Positions 9,078 through 18,405 of a DNA stretch of 42,353 nucleotides are shown here, one piece after another. This DNA comes from Psychromonas sp. (GTDB taxonomy: Bacteria > Pseudomonadota > Gammaproteobacteria > Enterobacterales > Psychromonadaceae). Position 1 is the stretch's first letter. The number at the start of each line of letters is the position of its first letter. The stretch spans positions 1-42,353 of the forward strand of contig JABXKR010000182.1 of assembly GCA_013619145.1 (NCBI GenBank), given 5' to 3'. Below the pieces are notes generated by a model. It was given only the letters and a program-made list of their open reading frames with translations. It was not told the origin of the DNA and did no database searches. A program made the position numbers and the translations under genes.

Positions 9078-10190
9078 ATGCAAATTGGTGTTCCTAAAGA
9101 GATAAAAAATAATGAATACCGTGTTGGTTTAATCCCTTCTAGTGTGGCCGAATTAATAACACGCGGCCATAAGCTGTTTGTCGAAAAAAATGCAGGTGCT
9201 GGGATAGGTTTTGAAGATCAAGATTACATAGATGTTGGCGCTCAAATATTAGCAGATGCGCAGGCGGTTTTTGAGCAAACAGAGATGATAGTTAAGGTTA
9301 AAGAGCCGCAAGCAAGTGAATGCAGGATGCTGCGTCCCGGGCAAATTCTGTTTACCTATTTACACCTTGCTCCTGATTTAAAACAAACCCAAGCCCTTAT
9401 TAACAGTGGCGCAATATGTATCGCTTATGAAACAGTCACAGATGATTTCGGGCGCTTACCTTTATTAATGCCAATGTCCGAAGTGGCAGGTAGAATGTCT
9501 ATTCAAGTCGGTGCAGCCGCGCTGCAAAAGTCCAGTGGCGGTTCGGGTCTGTTATTAGCGGGCGTACCCGGTGTTGCCCCTGCGAATGTCGTTATTTTAG
9601 GGGGAGGAATTGTAGGCCGCAATGCAGCACAAATAGCAGTAGGATTAGGTGCAAACGTGGTTATTTTAGATAACAACACCGACACGTTACGCCGTATCGA
9701 TGTGCAGTTTTCAGGTCGGGTCAATTCAGTTTATTCCAGCAGCGAAAGCCTAAAACGTTATGTATTAGATGCGGATTTAGTGATTGGCGCTGTTTTAATA
9801 CCCGGCGCGACAGCGCCCAAATTAGTAACACACGAATTAATTAAACAGATGAAAAAAGGCAGTGCTGTGATTGATGTGGCGATTGATCAGGGTGGCTGTT
9901 TTGAAACATCACATGCCACAACACATCAAGATCCAACCTATATCCTTGATGGTATCGTACATTACTGTGTCGCAAATATGCCCAGCGCAGTTGCACGCAC
10001 AGCCACCCAAGCGCTAAATCATGCCACTTTGCCTTATGTTACTAAACTTGCAGATCTTGGTTACAGACAAGCGTTACTTGCAGATAAACACCTACTAAAA
10101 GGCTTAAATATCTGCACAGGAAAAGTGACCTTAAAAGAGGTCGCCGAAGCGCATAATTTAAACTTTACTGATGCATTGCAATTAATCTAA
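9078..10190 (+). CDS. ald: Alanine dehydrogenase
   Basis: The product is 370 aa, the family length. The enzyme catalyses reversible oxidative deamination of L-alanine to pyruvate and ammonia with NAD+. The N-terminal signature IGVPKEIKNNEYRVGLIPSSV is diagnostic. The substrate-binding Lys lies in VKVKEPQ (about 72-78) and the catalytic His in YLHLAPD (about 95). The Rossmann segment VVILGGGIVGRNAAQIA (about 170-187) binds NAD. The later Asp is in VIDVAIDQGGCFETS. GGAG lies about 7 bp before the ATG. It is monocistronic. It probably links alanine catabolism to carbon and nitrogen supply; direction in vivo cannot be read from sequence. Confidence 0.96.
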   Translation: MQIGVPKEIKNNEYRVGLIPSSVAELITRGHKLFVEKNAGAGIGFEDQDYIDVGAQILADAQAVFEQTEMIVKVKEPQASECRMLRPGQILFTYLHLAPDLKQTQALINSGAICIAYETVTDDFGRLPLLMPMSEVAGRMSIQVGAAALQKSSGGSGLLLAGVPGVAPANVVILGGGIVGRNAAQIAVGLGANVVILDNNTDTLRRIDVQFSGRVNSVYSSSESLKRYVLDADLVIGAVLIPGATAPKLVTHELIKQMKKGSAVIDVAIDQGGCFETSHATTHQDPTYILDGIVHYCVANMPSAVARTATQALNHATLPYVTKLADLGYRQALLADKHLLKGLNICTGKVTLKEVAEAHNLNFTDALQLI

Positions 10191-10388
10191 TCCGACTCTC
10201 CTTGTAATATACGGATATTGTAAATTAGAGGGGTAGATTAACTCTCAGAAACATCCATCAACAGAGCTTTATTCTTTTTTATAAAAGAGGTTGCAGCCTT
10301 TTTTTTAACTCTGTCACTCGCTAATGTAAATAGACACTTGAAAAGAGGTGATGAATCATTATAAATAGGCTTCTGTTTCTTTTTTCTG

Positions 10389-10892
10389 ATGGTTTATACA
10401 TTGCGAACAAATTTAATCACCCCAGAAGGGTTTAAAAAATTACAACAAGAATTAGATTATCTGTGGCGAGAGTATCGCCCTGAAATAACTGAGAAAGTCA
10501 CTTGGGCGGCCAGCCTTGGCGATCGTTCCGAAAATGCGGATTACAAAGAAAATAAACGTATTCTGCGGCAGATAGACTCGCGTATCCGATTTTTAGGAAA
10601 GCGTATCGAGCAAGTGACAGTCGTTACTCCTTCCCCACAACAAGCGGGCAAAGTGTTCTTTGGTGCTTGGGTAACGATTGAAAATGATCAGGGTGAAATA
10701 AAACGTTTTAAAATTGTCGGTGCAGATGAGATTTACCAGCGCGGAGAACTTGTACAACGTAAAGATTATGTGTCGATTGACAGCCCGATGGCACGAGCAT
10801 TACTGAAACTAGAAGTGGATCAGGAAGCGCAGGTAAAAACCCCTAACGGTTTAGTGACTTGGTATATCAACAAGATTGAATATGATCTTTAA
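10389..10892 (+). CDS. greB: Transcript cleavage factor GreB
   Basis: The product is 167 aa (E. coli GreB is 158). GreB rescues backtracked RNA polymerase by stimulating cleavage of the nascent RNA. The N-terminal coiled coil carries the acidic tip D-R-S-E-N-A-D-Y (about residues 44-51), which supplies the Mg-binding acidic pair. The C-terminal FKBP-like domain has the typical VFFGAWVTIEN and YVSIDSPMARALLKLEV. The strongly basic, long N-terminal domain and the VTWAASLGDRSEN block separate it from GreA. A small insertion (YQRGELVQRKDY) is present relative to E. coli. I see no strong Shine-Dalgarno before the ATG. Confidence 0.95.
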   Translation: MVYTLRTNLITPEGFKKLQQELDYLWREYRPEITEKVTWAASLGDRSENADYKENKRILRQIDSRIRFLGKRIEQVTVVTPSPQQAGKVFFGAWVTIENDQGEIKRFKIVGADEIYQRGELVQRKDYVSIDSPMARALLKLEVDQEAQVKTPNGLVTWYINKIEYDL

Positions 10893-11028
10893 ACACTAGC
10901 CACGCTAGAACAGTGATGGTTGGATAGTTAGCTTTCTGGCGAAACTCCCGAAGGAGATCGCGATAAACGATGATCTTCGTTGTTAGAACGCATTGATTTA
11001 GAATGACTAGAATCGCATCATTTATCGG

Positions 11029-11067
11029 CTTGCTGATTCCTGCATCTTAAAGTGGCTTGGGTAGATA
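11029..11067 (-). repeat. One end of the TATACCC repeat family
   Basis: Read on the minus strand, this segment begins TACCCAAGCCACTT, continues to AAGATGCA and ends ATCAGCAAG. It aligns with the left end and subterminal part of the 7105-7328 element (TATACCCATG...AAGATGCA...ATCAGCAAG). No partner end is seen upstream near greB, so it looks like a decayed, one-ended copy. Confidence 0.55.
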
Positions 11068-11068
11068 C

Positions 11069-11098
11069 AAAAACAGCCCCCGAAGGAGCTGTTTTTTT
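11069..11098. terminator. Bidirectional terminator between greB and malG
   Basis: A 10-bp stem AAACAGCCCC/GGAGCTGTTT (one G-T pair) has a four-base loop that reads TTCG on the minus strand, the extra-stable UUCG tetraloop. T tracts follow on both strands. It lies 23 bp beyond the malG stop and probably ends the malEFG transcript; it can also stop greB transcripts. Confidence 0.88.
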
Positions 11099-11120
11099 AT
11101 AACTTAATGACCAATTAAAA

Positions 11121-12017
11121 TTAGCCTTTATTACCACCGGCTGTTAAACCGCCTACTAACCACTTCTGTGCAAGCATAAACACAATCGTAATCGGCATTG
11201 CAGATAATACAGCTGCAGCGGCAAAATCGCCCCATAGGTAATTTTGCGGGTGAAGGTACTGTTGCATACCTACCGCCAGGGTGTATTTATCAACAGGAAC
11301 ATCCACTAACAATAGAGACGCTACTGGCACTTCAGTAACCGCACCAACGAATGAGAGGATAAATACCACAGCCAAAATTGGCACTGAAAGAGGTAAAAGA
11401 ACCAATCTAAATGCCTGCCAAGGCGTCGCTCCATCTAATGATGCGGCCTCTTCCAGCGATATATCAATAGTTTCAAAATAACCTTTGATTGTCCAAACGT
11501 GCAGTGCAATACCACCTAAATAAGCAAAGATTAAACCACCGTGCGTATTTAAGCCAAGGAATGGAATATAATCCCCCACTTTGTCAAATAGAGCATATAA
11601 CGCAACCAATGCAAGTACGGCAGGGAACATTTGAAATATCAACATCCCCTCTAATATCACTTTTTTACCTGCAAATTTCATTCGTGCAAAAGCGTAAGCA
11701 GAAGTCGTTGATAATGCAACTACAAGGATAGAGGTAATTCCAGCTACCTTTACAGAGTTCCACAACCAAGACAATACCGGGAATGGAGGGTGTGTAACCG
11801 AACCATCTGCATTATTAACCACAAACCCTAAAGCAAGTCTCCAATGATCTAACGTTGGGTTATCGGGAATCAAAGATCCTGCAGCAAAGTTACCCTCGCG
11901 GAACGAGATTGCAATAACCATTAATAATGGAAATAAGATTGTTGCGCAGAACAGCAGTAAAAAAGCATGGGCGAACCAAACACGTTTTTTTTCATTTTTA
12001 GATTTAACAACTGGCAT
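11121..12017 (-). CDS. malG: Maltose/maltodextrin ABC transporter permease MalG
   Basis: The product is 298 aa, as in E. coli MalG (296). It has about six membrane segments and the cytoplasmic EAA loop [21 protein letters not shown] (about 195-215), which contacts MalK. The N-terminal residues include a basic stretch before the first membrane helix ([22 protein letters not shown]). The extreme C-terminus, [12 protein letters not shown], matches the MalG tail that reaches into the MalF/MalK core. It is the last gene of malE-malF-malG, with 11 bp to malF, and forms the inner-membrane channel with MalF. Confidence 0.96.
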   Translation of the reverse strand: MPVVKSKNEKKRVWFAHAFLLLFCATILFPLLMVIAISFREGNFAAGSLIPDNPTLDHWRLALGFVVNNADGSVTHPPFPVLSWLWNSVKVAGITSILVVALSTTSAYAFARMKFAGKKVILEGMLIFQMFPAVLALVALYALFDKVGDYIPFLGLNTHGGLIFAYLGGIALHVWTIKGYFETIDISLEEAASLDGATPWQAFRLVLLPLSVPILAVVFILSFVGAVTEVPVASLLLVDVPVDKYTLAVGMQQYLHPQNYLWGDFAAAAVLSAMPITIVFMLAQKWLVGGLTAGGNKG

Positions 12018-12028
12018 GATATTATTCC

Positions 12029-13591
12029 TTAAGCTTGTTGTCTTTTTGAAACACGTAGGTTAATAAACGCGAGTGCACCAACCATCAAGAAGATTAATGT
12101 TGCAATTGCACTTGCCAAGCCAAAGTCTTGGCCACCACCGCCTTCGAAAGCGATTCGGTAGGTATAACTAACCAATAGATCTGTATGTCCAGCAGGCGTT
12201 GATGAGCCAATAATATCAGGTGTACCGTTAGTTAATAACTGAATCAATACAAAGTTATTGAAGTTAAACGCAAAGCTGGCGATTAACAGTGGCGCTAATG
12301 GTTTAATGATTAATGGGAAAGTAATCTTGAAGAAATTATCCAGCGGACCTGCACCATCAATTGCAGATGCTTCATATAGATCGCTTGGAATTGATTTTAA
12401 TAAACCCATACATAAAATCATAACATATGGATAACCAAGCCAGGTATTAACGATTAAGATCATCGTTTTAGCCAAGTATGGTTCAGTAAACCACATCAGC
12501 TTGACATTAAAGATCGAATTTAATAGTTCATTAATTTCACCAAAGCTTTGGTTAAACAAACCTTTAAATATCAATATCGAAATAAAGGCTGGTACAGCAT
12601 AAGGTAAAATAAGTAACATACGGTAAACCGCTTTACCTTTTAACTCTTCCCATTGCACTACAGTTGCTAAAACCAGACCAACAGCTAATGTAAGTAATAC
12701 CGAACCACCGGCAAAAACCACTGTCCAGATAAAGATCTGCAGAAATGGTCCCCTAATACCTTTATCTAAAAAGATACGCAAGAAGTTTGTCCAACCAGTA
12801 TTAACCACAAAGCCCGGCGTCATCACTTTTCCAGTCGTAAATGCACCATTTTCATCAACGACCTGGTAATTACCAATCTCAAAATTTGGTTTCATTACTG
12901 TATTATCAAGAAGATTTACTAACGTTGCTTGATCTTCTTGCAGTTTATAGAGAGAAATTACTTCTGAAAACTTACGTAAACCACCCATAGTTAACACTTG
13001 ACCAGACTCAGTGTTAAGTGATAATTCCTTTAACGCCCCGCGGTTTTTAACAAGGAAGCGTATTTTAGCTAGTTCGCCCTGTTTCTCAGTTGTTAATGGT
13101 GTTAGAGCAATATTCTTATTTTTTTGTTCTAACGTTATCGGTGCAGTAACAAATTCTTGAGCATCTTGACTAAGGTGAAGTTGAATTTTATTATTATCTA
13201 ACTGGTAAACTTCAAACTGATAATCTGTTCCTGGCTTTTCATATGTTTGTGCTAAAAATTGAGACTGAACACGCTCAAATGTTAACTGATTCGCGCCACT
13301 GTAATTGGTAAAAGCGATACCAACTGTGTACATAAGCGGGAAAATAATAAACAAAACCATGGCTGCCATACCAGGGTAAATATAGCGATGAGAATAAGTA
13401 TCTTTACGCGCAAAAATAACCACACCCGAGGAGACCAAAACTAAGGTTACCAGTGCAAACGCAATTTCGTTTTGCGCATACATTAAAACAACTGCATAAC
13501 CCGCTACTAATGAAATAAGTGTTAACAAACCCCACTTTATCCAATTCGCACTAGAAGATTGTGCATTTTCCGATTTAATAGATAGTTCCAT
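12029..13591 (-). CDS. malF: Maltose/maltodextrin ABC transporter permease MalF
   Basis: The product is 520 aa (E. coli 514). Three N-terminal helices are followed by the large periplasmic P2 insertion (about 95-275) that is specific to MalF and docks MalE. The core permease carries the EAA loop [21 protein letters not shown] (about 400-420), matching MalF rather than MalG. It sits between malE (80 bp, with a hairpin) and malG (11 bp). The P2 loop identifies the protein as a Mal system member rather than a generic sugar permease. Confidence 0.96.
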   Translation of the reverse strand: MELSIKSENAQSSSANWIKWGLLTLISLVAGYAVVLMYAQNEIAFALVTLVLVSSGVVIFARKDTYSHRYIYPGMAAMVLFIIFPLMYTVGIAFTNYSGANQLTFERVQSQFLAQTYEKPGTDYQFEVYQLDNNKIQLHLSQDAQEFVTAPITLEQKNKNIALTPLTTEKQGELAKIRFLVKNRGALKELSLNTESGQVLTMGGLRKFSEVISLYKLQEDQATLVNLLDNTVMKPNFEIGNYQVVDENGAFTTGKVMTPGFVVNTGWTNFLRIFLDKGIRGPFLQIFIWTVVFAGGSVLLTLAVGLVLATVVQWEELKGKAVYRMLLILPYAVPAFISILIFKGLFNQSFGEINELLNSIFNVKLMWFTEPYLAKTMILIVNTWLGYPYVMILCMGLLKSIPSDLYEASAIDGAGPLDNFFKITFPLIIKPLAPLLIASFAFNFNNFVLIQLLTNGTPDIIGSSTPAGHTDLLVSYTYRIAFEGGGGQDFGLASAIATLIFLMVGALAFINLRVSKRQQA

Positions 13592-13623
13592 AAATTCCTC
13601 AGTGGTAAAACCCGATCAATAAA

Positions 13624-13652
13624 GGCTCTTAAGTTGTATTATCCTAAGAGCC
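13624..13652 (-). promoter_or_regulatory. Intercistronic hairpin between malE and malF
   Basis: An 8-bp perfect stem GGCTCTTA/TAAGAGCC with a 13-nt loop, read on the minus strand, is followed by TTTATT. It sits in the 80-bp malE-malF gap. Such a hairpin could partly terminate transcription or protect the malE mRNA 3' end, giving more MalE than MalF/G, the role known for the repeat elements at this place in E. coli. The effect here is inferred. Confidence 0.6.
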
Positions 13653-13671
13653 CCTTTCTACTTACTTTTTA

Positions 13672-14856
13672 TTATTTAACAATACGTGCTGCAGCTGCAT
13701 CAAGTGCTTCAACAACAGTTTGACGACCTTGTACTGCATTGTTAATTGCAGCGCCTTCTGCATACCAGAACTTAGACATTTCTGGAATGTTAGGCATTAG
13801 TTCACCCGTTTGTGCATTCTGCATTGTTGCAGCAATACGAGGATCAGCGTCTAACTTAGCTTGGAAAGAGTTTAACGCAACAGCACCAAGTGGTTTGTCA
13901 TTGTTTACTAGCTCTAAACCAGCATCAGTTAACAGGTAGTTTTCAATGAACTCTTTTGCAAGTTCCTGGTTTGGACTTGAGATGTTAATACCGGCAGTTA
14001 ATACACCAACGAATGGTTTAGCTGATTTACCTTTAAATGTTGGTAGTACTGTAACACCGTAATTGATACCACTTTTATCGATATTGCCCCAAGACCAAGG
14101 ACCGTTAATAGTCATTGCTGTTTTACCAGTATTGAATGCAGACTCAGCAATTGAGTAATCAACATCAGCACTGATCTCTTTACGCTCAATCATATCAAGA
14201 AGGAACTGTAACGCACCTTTTGAACCTGCGTTATTTACACCAGTATCTTTAACATCGTAACTACCGTTGTTAAATTTAAACGCATAACCGCCATCAGCAG
14301 CGATTAGAGGCCATGTGAAGAACGGTTCTTTTAAGTTCCACATGATTGCAGATTTGCCGTCTTTTTTAAGTTTTTTATCAATTTCGCTAATTTCTTCCCA
14401 CGATTTTGGTGGGTTAGGCAGTAAATCTTTGTTGTAGATTAAAGAAAGAGCTTCAACAGCGATTGGGTAACCGATGTATTTACCATTGTAAGTAACAGCA
14501 TCCCAAGTGAAATCAGCCATTTTAGCTTTTAGTTCTGTACTTGGTTTAACTTCAGTTAATAAACCAGCTTTAGCCCAGCCGCCAAAACGGTCATGCGCCC
14601 AAAAAACAATATCAGGACCTGCGCCAGTTGCTGCAACTTGTCCGTATTTTTCTTCAAGTTTATCAGGATGAGCAACAGTCACTTTTACACCAGTATCTGC
14701 TTCAAACTTTTTGCCAACTTCGGCTAAACCGTCATAACCTTTATCACCATTAATCCAGATAGTGATTTGGCCTTCGTCCATTTTCGCATGAGCAATGTTT
14801 ACGCTGCCTAATGCAACTAGTACTGAAACAGCTAATGTACCTAATACTTTTTTCAT
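13672..14856 (-). CDS. malE: Periplasmic maltose/maltodextrin-binding protein MalE
   Basis: The product is 394 aa (E. coli 396) with a signal peptide cleaved near IAHA-K (about residue 24). The mature start [28 protein letters not shown] closely follows E. coli MalE. Ligand-binding aromatics and acids are visible in [47 protein letters not shown] and [13 protein letters not shown]. It binds maltose and maltodextrins and delivers them to MalFGK2. It is the first gene of malEFG. A MalT-type site and a TATATT -10 lie upstream. Confidence 0.97.
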   Translation of the reverse strand: MKKVLGTLAVSVLVALGSVNIAHAKMDEGQITIWINGDKGYDGLAEVGKKFEADTGVKVTVAHPDKLEEKYGQVAATGAGPDIVFWAHDRFGGWAKAGLLTEVKPSTELKAKMADFTWDAVTYNGKYIGYPIAVEALSLIYNKDLLPNPPKSWEEISEIDKKLKKDGKSAIMWNLKEPFFTWPLIAADGGYAFKFNNGSYDVKDTGVNNAGSKGALQFLLDMIERKEISADVDYSIAESAFNTGKTAMTINGPWSWGNIDKSGINYGVTVLPTFKGKSAKPFVGVLTAGINISSPNQELAKEFIENYLLTDAGLELVNNDKPLGAVALNSFQAKLDADPRIAATMQNAQTGELMPNIPEMSKFWYAEGAAINNAVQGRQTVVEALDAAAARIVK

Positions 14857-15416
14857 AAATATTCCTTTAAAATAAATAGTAGTTTTTAGTTTTGTTTTAC
14901 TTCAACTTCTCAACTTCGTTTTTCAAGTGGTTTATTTATTAACCTTAAAAACGAGGCAAAATATAGTATGTGCTCCAAAAATCGTCACCCTCCTTTTTTC
15001 TACGCCCCCCTCAAGTATCCCTATTTCTTATTAAGAATGTTACCTGACGCACTAATTTACTGACAAAACCCCCTATATCCTGTTGCAAAGCCGCACTTTT
15101 TGTTGCATTTTGTACCCAATGACAGGGGCGGGTATTTATGCCAAATATATTAACAGGCGTAGCCTATTTATAAGTAACACCTATATTATTGCTCAATTAA
15201 AAGTTAAAATGCCCTGGCTCACCATGAATAACCTGTAAATTCATGCGGTTAAGTTTAAAGTCACTCATTTAATGCCGCACCTAGCAAGGGGGCGGAGGTG
15301 ATAAAATGCGGAGCAGTCAAAATTTCGCGGTTCTAGCAGGTAAGCGCAAAGTAAGAAACAAGTATCCAGCTGAAATAGCAAATGGTATTGGCTACTTCTT
15401 TTATTTAAGGTTTAGT
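14857..15416. promoter_or_regulatory. Divergent malE/malT control region
   Basis: This stretch separates the minus-strand malEFG start from the plus-strand malT start. It has several G-runs on the minus strand (complements of CCCTCC, CCCCCCTC and ACCCCCT) upstream of malE, where MalT would bind. I find no clean palindromic CRP site. At its plus-strand end a strong Shine-Dalgarno (GGAGGTGAT at 15294) precedes an alternative malT start at 15306. Confidence 0.55.
14960..14993 (-). promoter_or_regulatory. Candidate malE promoter with MalT-type box
   Basis: On the minus strand, GGAGGGTGAC (14984-14993) resembles the MalT box core GGAKGA. It lies 18 bp upstream of a TATATT hexamer (14960-14965), placing it near -36, where MalT boxes sit in MalT-dependent promoters that lack a normal -35. 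The match to consensus is partial; the call rests on position, context and the similar GGAGGRTG upstream of malK. Confidence 0.4.
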
Positions 15417-17885
15417 ATGATTATCAAATCAAAATTAGCGGTGCCAGCACCACTCAAAAATGGCATCGTTCGCGAACGTTTATTTCAAAATTTCGCAGAC
15501 TGTAAATTAGGATTAATTTGCGCACCTGCTGGTTATGGCAAAAGTACCGCAATTGCCGACTGGGCAAAAGACAAAAGGAATTTAGCATGGTTTACGATTG
15601 ATCGTTTTGACGATAACGTCAGTCAGTTTTGTAACTATTTTATTCATGCTATTAAGCAGATTGAAGCTATTTCTTGCCCGGCCTCTTTAGAGGCGGTAAA
15701 ACAGAGCCAATACCCTGATTTGATCAACCTATTTTCTTTATTTATTAATGAGCTATCTGAGTTTAATGTTCCTATTTGCATTGTCTTAGATGATTACCAT
15801 CACATCAAAAACCCGGTTATCCATCAAGGTATGGCCTTTTTTATTAAACATATGCCTGCGCAGTGGCAAGTACTGATCTCAAGTAGAACCACACCACCTT
15901 TACCTGTTTCAAATTTACGCATTAAGCAACAACTCTTTGAGATAAATGAGACCGACTTAGCTTTTACAGATTTAGAAACTGACAATTTTTTCTCAGGATG
16001 CACAACTTTTTTTCGCGATCCGGCAAAGCAACAAACACTAAGAAAAAATGTCGACGGCTGGCCGACTGCGTTACAACTTGTTTCAATTTTAAGTAAAGAC
16101 ACCGCAAGCTTTAACGAGTGTGCGGAACAAATAGGAAAAAGTAATCACGCTTACCTGTGGGACTACCTGGAAGAAGAGGTGTTTTCACCATTAAGTCAAA
16201 AATTGCAAACATTATTATTAACTATCGCACCACTTAATAAAGTTGATGCCGATATTGTCAATGAACTGTGTAATATTGACGATGGTCAAGCACAACTTGA
16301 AATGTTGCAGGAGCAAGGTGCATTTATTGTTCCCATCAATAATCAACATGAGTTGTTCACTTTCCATTCCTTTTTTAAAGCTTTTCTAATACATAAAAGT
16401 AAACACACACCTAACATTAAGTGTGATCATGAAAAAATTGCACGACTTTGGTTAGCAAGGAAAGATATTGAAGAGGCTCTGCCACACGCTTTAAAAAGTC
16501 AAGACGAGCAGCTACTGATCGATTTATTGAAAGTAGCAGGCTGGCAAATATTGGATGATGGTCAGTTAACCAGTCTGGAAGAGTGTTTTTCAATAATCAA
16601 AGAAGCGGTTTGGGAACATCCACAACTAGTGCTGTTAGAACTCTGGATGCTACAAAGCCGACATCAGGGTTACAAAGTTGTACCTCTGCTCAAAAAAGCA
16701 GAAACAATCTTTGCTGAAAAAAATATTACTTTATCAGAGCAACTGAAGAGTGAATTTGCCGTTATTCATGCTCAAATTGCAATCAATAACGGCAGAATAG
16801 AAGATGCCTTAAAGCAAGCTGAAATAACGTTACTATCCGTAGAGAACAACAACACTCGGGTAAATATTGTCGCACAGGCAATTATCGGAGAAGCCTATCA
16901 TTGTCTGGGGAACCTTCCTTTAGCTTATCAGTATTTTCAAGAAGTAAAACAGCTGGCAGGCGGACAGCATATGCACCAAAGTGTGATTTGGGCCTTGTAT
17001 CAACAAGGGGAAATATTACATGCACAAAGTAACCATAAAGAAGCAGAAAAGCATATAGATGCTGCGATCAGCTTAATTAATAAATATCATCTGCAAAAAC
17101 TGCCTTTGTTCGCATTCCCGCTTCATTTTAAAGCGCAGCAAGCCTATCAGGAAGGTGACTTTGAGCTGGCAGAGCGCTTATGTGAGCAGGCTCTAAAGGT
17201 CGTCTCCCCCTATGGTGAGCAATGGCGGTTATATACCTATACCTTGCAGGCAAAAATAGCCCTTGAAAAAAATGACCTTCAACGCGGAGCACTATTAGTT
17301 GAAGAGATCGAAAGATTACTGCGCAATAAAAATTTCCACAGTGACTGGATTGCAGCAGCTAATTATGTGCGCATTAAATATTGGCGAGCAACAAAAGATA
17401 TAACGGCCATTGAACGCTGGTTAAGTAGCGGACCACGCCCAAAAAATGCCTTTAATCATTTTGACCAATGTCATAACCGCAACCGGGTTCGTGCTTTCAT
17501 TCAGCTGGGGGAGTTACAAACGGCACACAAATTATTAGAAAAAAACATAAGTGATGCACAACAATGTCAATTACAGATAGAGGTCAACCGTAACCTCATT
17601 CTTTTAACCAGTGTTGAAAGCCCCTTTGATTCAGCTTCTGTTATCAAAATCCAATCTCACTCACGGGCACCAAGGTTAGTTAAAAATATTCAACTTACGC
17701 CTCGAGAATGGCAGGTACTGGGCTTTATTCATTCTGGTTATCGCAATCATCAGATAGCGAAGGCAATGGGAGTTGCCCCCACCACCGTCAAATCGCATAT
17801 ACGTAATGTTTATCAGAAATTAGGGTTAGAAGATCGTAACGAAGCCTTACTACTAAGTGAAGAGCTAGTGGCTCTGATAGATTAA
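15417..17885 (+). CDS. malT: Maltose regulon activator MalT (STAND/LuxR family)
   Basis: The ATP- and maltotriose-dependent activator of mal genes, 822 aa from this start (E. coli MalT is 901). I chose the ATG at 15417 because its product begins MIIKSKLAVPAP...VRERLF, collinear with E. coli MalT, and AAGG lies 6 bp upstream. An in-frame ATG at 15306 with a stronger GGAGGTGAT would add 37 residues. Walker A is APAGYGKST (about 36-44) and Walker B is CIVLDDYHH (about 122-130). The centre is helical, TPR-like sensor repeats. The C-terminal LuxR helix-turn-helix (about 760-815) has LTPREWQVLGFI and APTTVKSHIRNVYQKL. In E. coli malT is near malPQ; here it sits between malE and malK. Confidence 0.95.
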   Translation: MIIKSKLAVPAPLKNGIVRERLFQNFADCKLGLICAPAGYGKSTAIADWAKDKRNLAWFTIDRFDDNVSQFCNYFIHAIKQIEAISCPASLEAVKQSQYPDLINLFSLFINELSEFNVPICIVLDDYHHIKNPVIHQGMAFFIKHMPAQWQVLISSRTTPPLPVSNLRIKQQLFEINETDLAFTDLETDNFFSGCTTFFRDPAKQQTLRKNVDGWPTALQLVSILSKDTASFNECAEQIGKSNHAYLWDYLEEEVFSPLSQKLQTLLLTIAPLNKVDADIVNELCNIDDGQAQLEMLQEQGAFIVPINNQHELFTFHSFFKAFLIHKSKHTPNIKCDHEKIARLWLARKDIEEALPHALKSQDEQLLIDLLKVAGWQILDDGQLTSLEECFSIIKEAVWEHPQLVLLELWMLQSRHQGYKVVPLLKKAETIFAEKNITLSEQLKSEFAVIHAQIAINNGRIEDALKQAEITLLSVENNNTRVNIVAQAIIGEAYHCLGNLPLAYQYFQEVKQLAGGQHMHQSVIWALYQQGEILHAQSNHKEAEKHIDAAISLINKYHLQKLPLFAFPLHFKAQQAYQEGDFELAERLCEQALKVVSPYGEQWRLYTYTLQAKIALEKNDLQRGALLVEEIERLLRNKNFHSDWIAAANYVRIKYWRATKDITAIERWLSSGPRPKNAFNHFDQCHNRNRVRAFIQLGELQTAHKLLEKNISDAQQCQLQIEVNRNLILLTSVESPFDSASVIKIQSHSRAPRLVKNIQLTPREWQVLGFIHSGYRNHQIAKAMGVAPTTVKSHIRNVYQKLGLEDRNEALLLSEELVALID

Positions 17886-18008
17886 AAAAGCTTCAGGTGG
17901 CTGCGAATTGAAAGACAGTTCAGGTATATCAGCGAGTGAGTTCTGCAACACTTTTTTGCTTGCAGACAACGATGTATAGCTGGCTTTATTTTGACCAACA
18001 AACACTGA

Positions 18009-18038
18009 ACATCTGACAACATCTGACGACATCTAGTA
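18009..18038 (+). repeat. Decamer tandem repeat, three copies
   Basis: Three consecutive 10-bp units (ACATCTGACA, ACATCTGACG, ACATCTAGTA) are followed by a partial ACATGAG. The spacing of one helical turn would suit cooperative protein binding, but it is over 240 bp upstream of the MalT box and no function is known. Confidence 0.5.
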
Positions 18039-18280
18039 ACATGAGTCTCTGCGCAGCGCGCGGGGATTCATGCTGTCTTTCAGAAAAGCACAGTCGATTT
18101 GCTTTTTTTGCTATAGGTAACAAATAGTTACAAGCGTTAACGTAAAAATAATGGATGCGGGATGTTAATAAACAACTTATCAAAGCATTAATGACAAATT
18201 GAACCGTTAATGACTAATAACGAGATCTGGTTCTCAAAAGCCCAGTCTCAGCCCCCCTAAAACCCCCCCTACGCCCCTTG

Positions 18281-18319
18281 GGGGAGGATGTTTCACCATT
18301 TGCCTTAGCACAATATACC
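18281..18319 (+). promoter_or_regulatory. Candidate malK promoter with MalT box
   Basis: GGGGAGGATG at 18281-18290 matches the MalT box consensus GGGGAKGAGG at 9 of 10 positions. A -10-like TATACC lies at 18314-18319, which puts the box near -40. A second weaker match, GGGGCGTAGG, reads on the minus strand at about 18267-18276. This is the expected MalT-dependent promoter of malK. Confidence 0.5.
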
Positions 18320-18405
18320 CCAAGCAAAATACAGATTCAGATTACTCTCTTATCCATATGGACTAGAAAATCTGACAAACATCAAGAATTAAGAAGGTAA
18401 AGTTA

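Larger units (their letters stand above)
17886..18405. other. malT-malK intergenic region
   Basis: This 520-bp spacer holds no gene that I can support. It contains a decamer repeat (18009-18038), a block of C-runs and G-runs (18250-18290) with a MalT-like box, and the malK promoter. No clear terminator for malT is visible. GC-rich clusters such as TGCGCAGCGCGCGGGG near 18052 stand out from the AT-rich background. Confidence 0.5.

Noticed and set aside
10289-10311. Terminator between ald and greB
   Set aside because: AGGTTGCAGCCT before a T run can form only about 4-5 bp with almost no loop; too weak to call.
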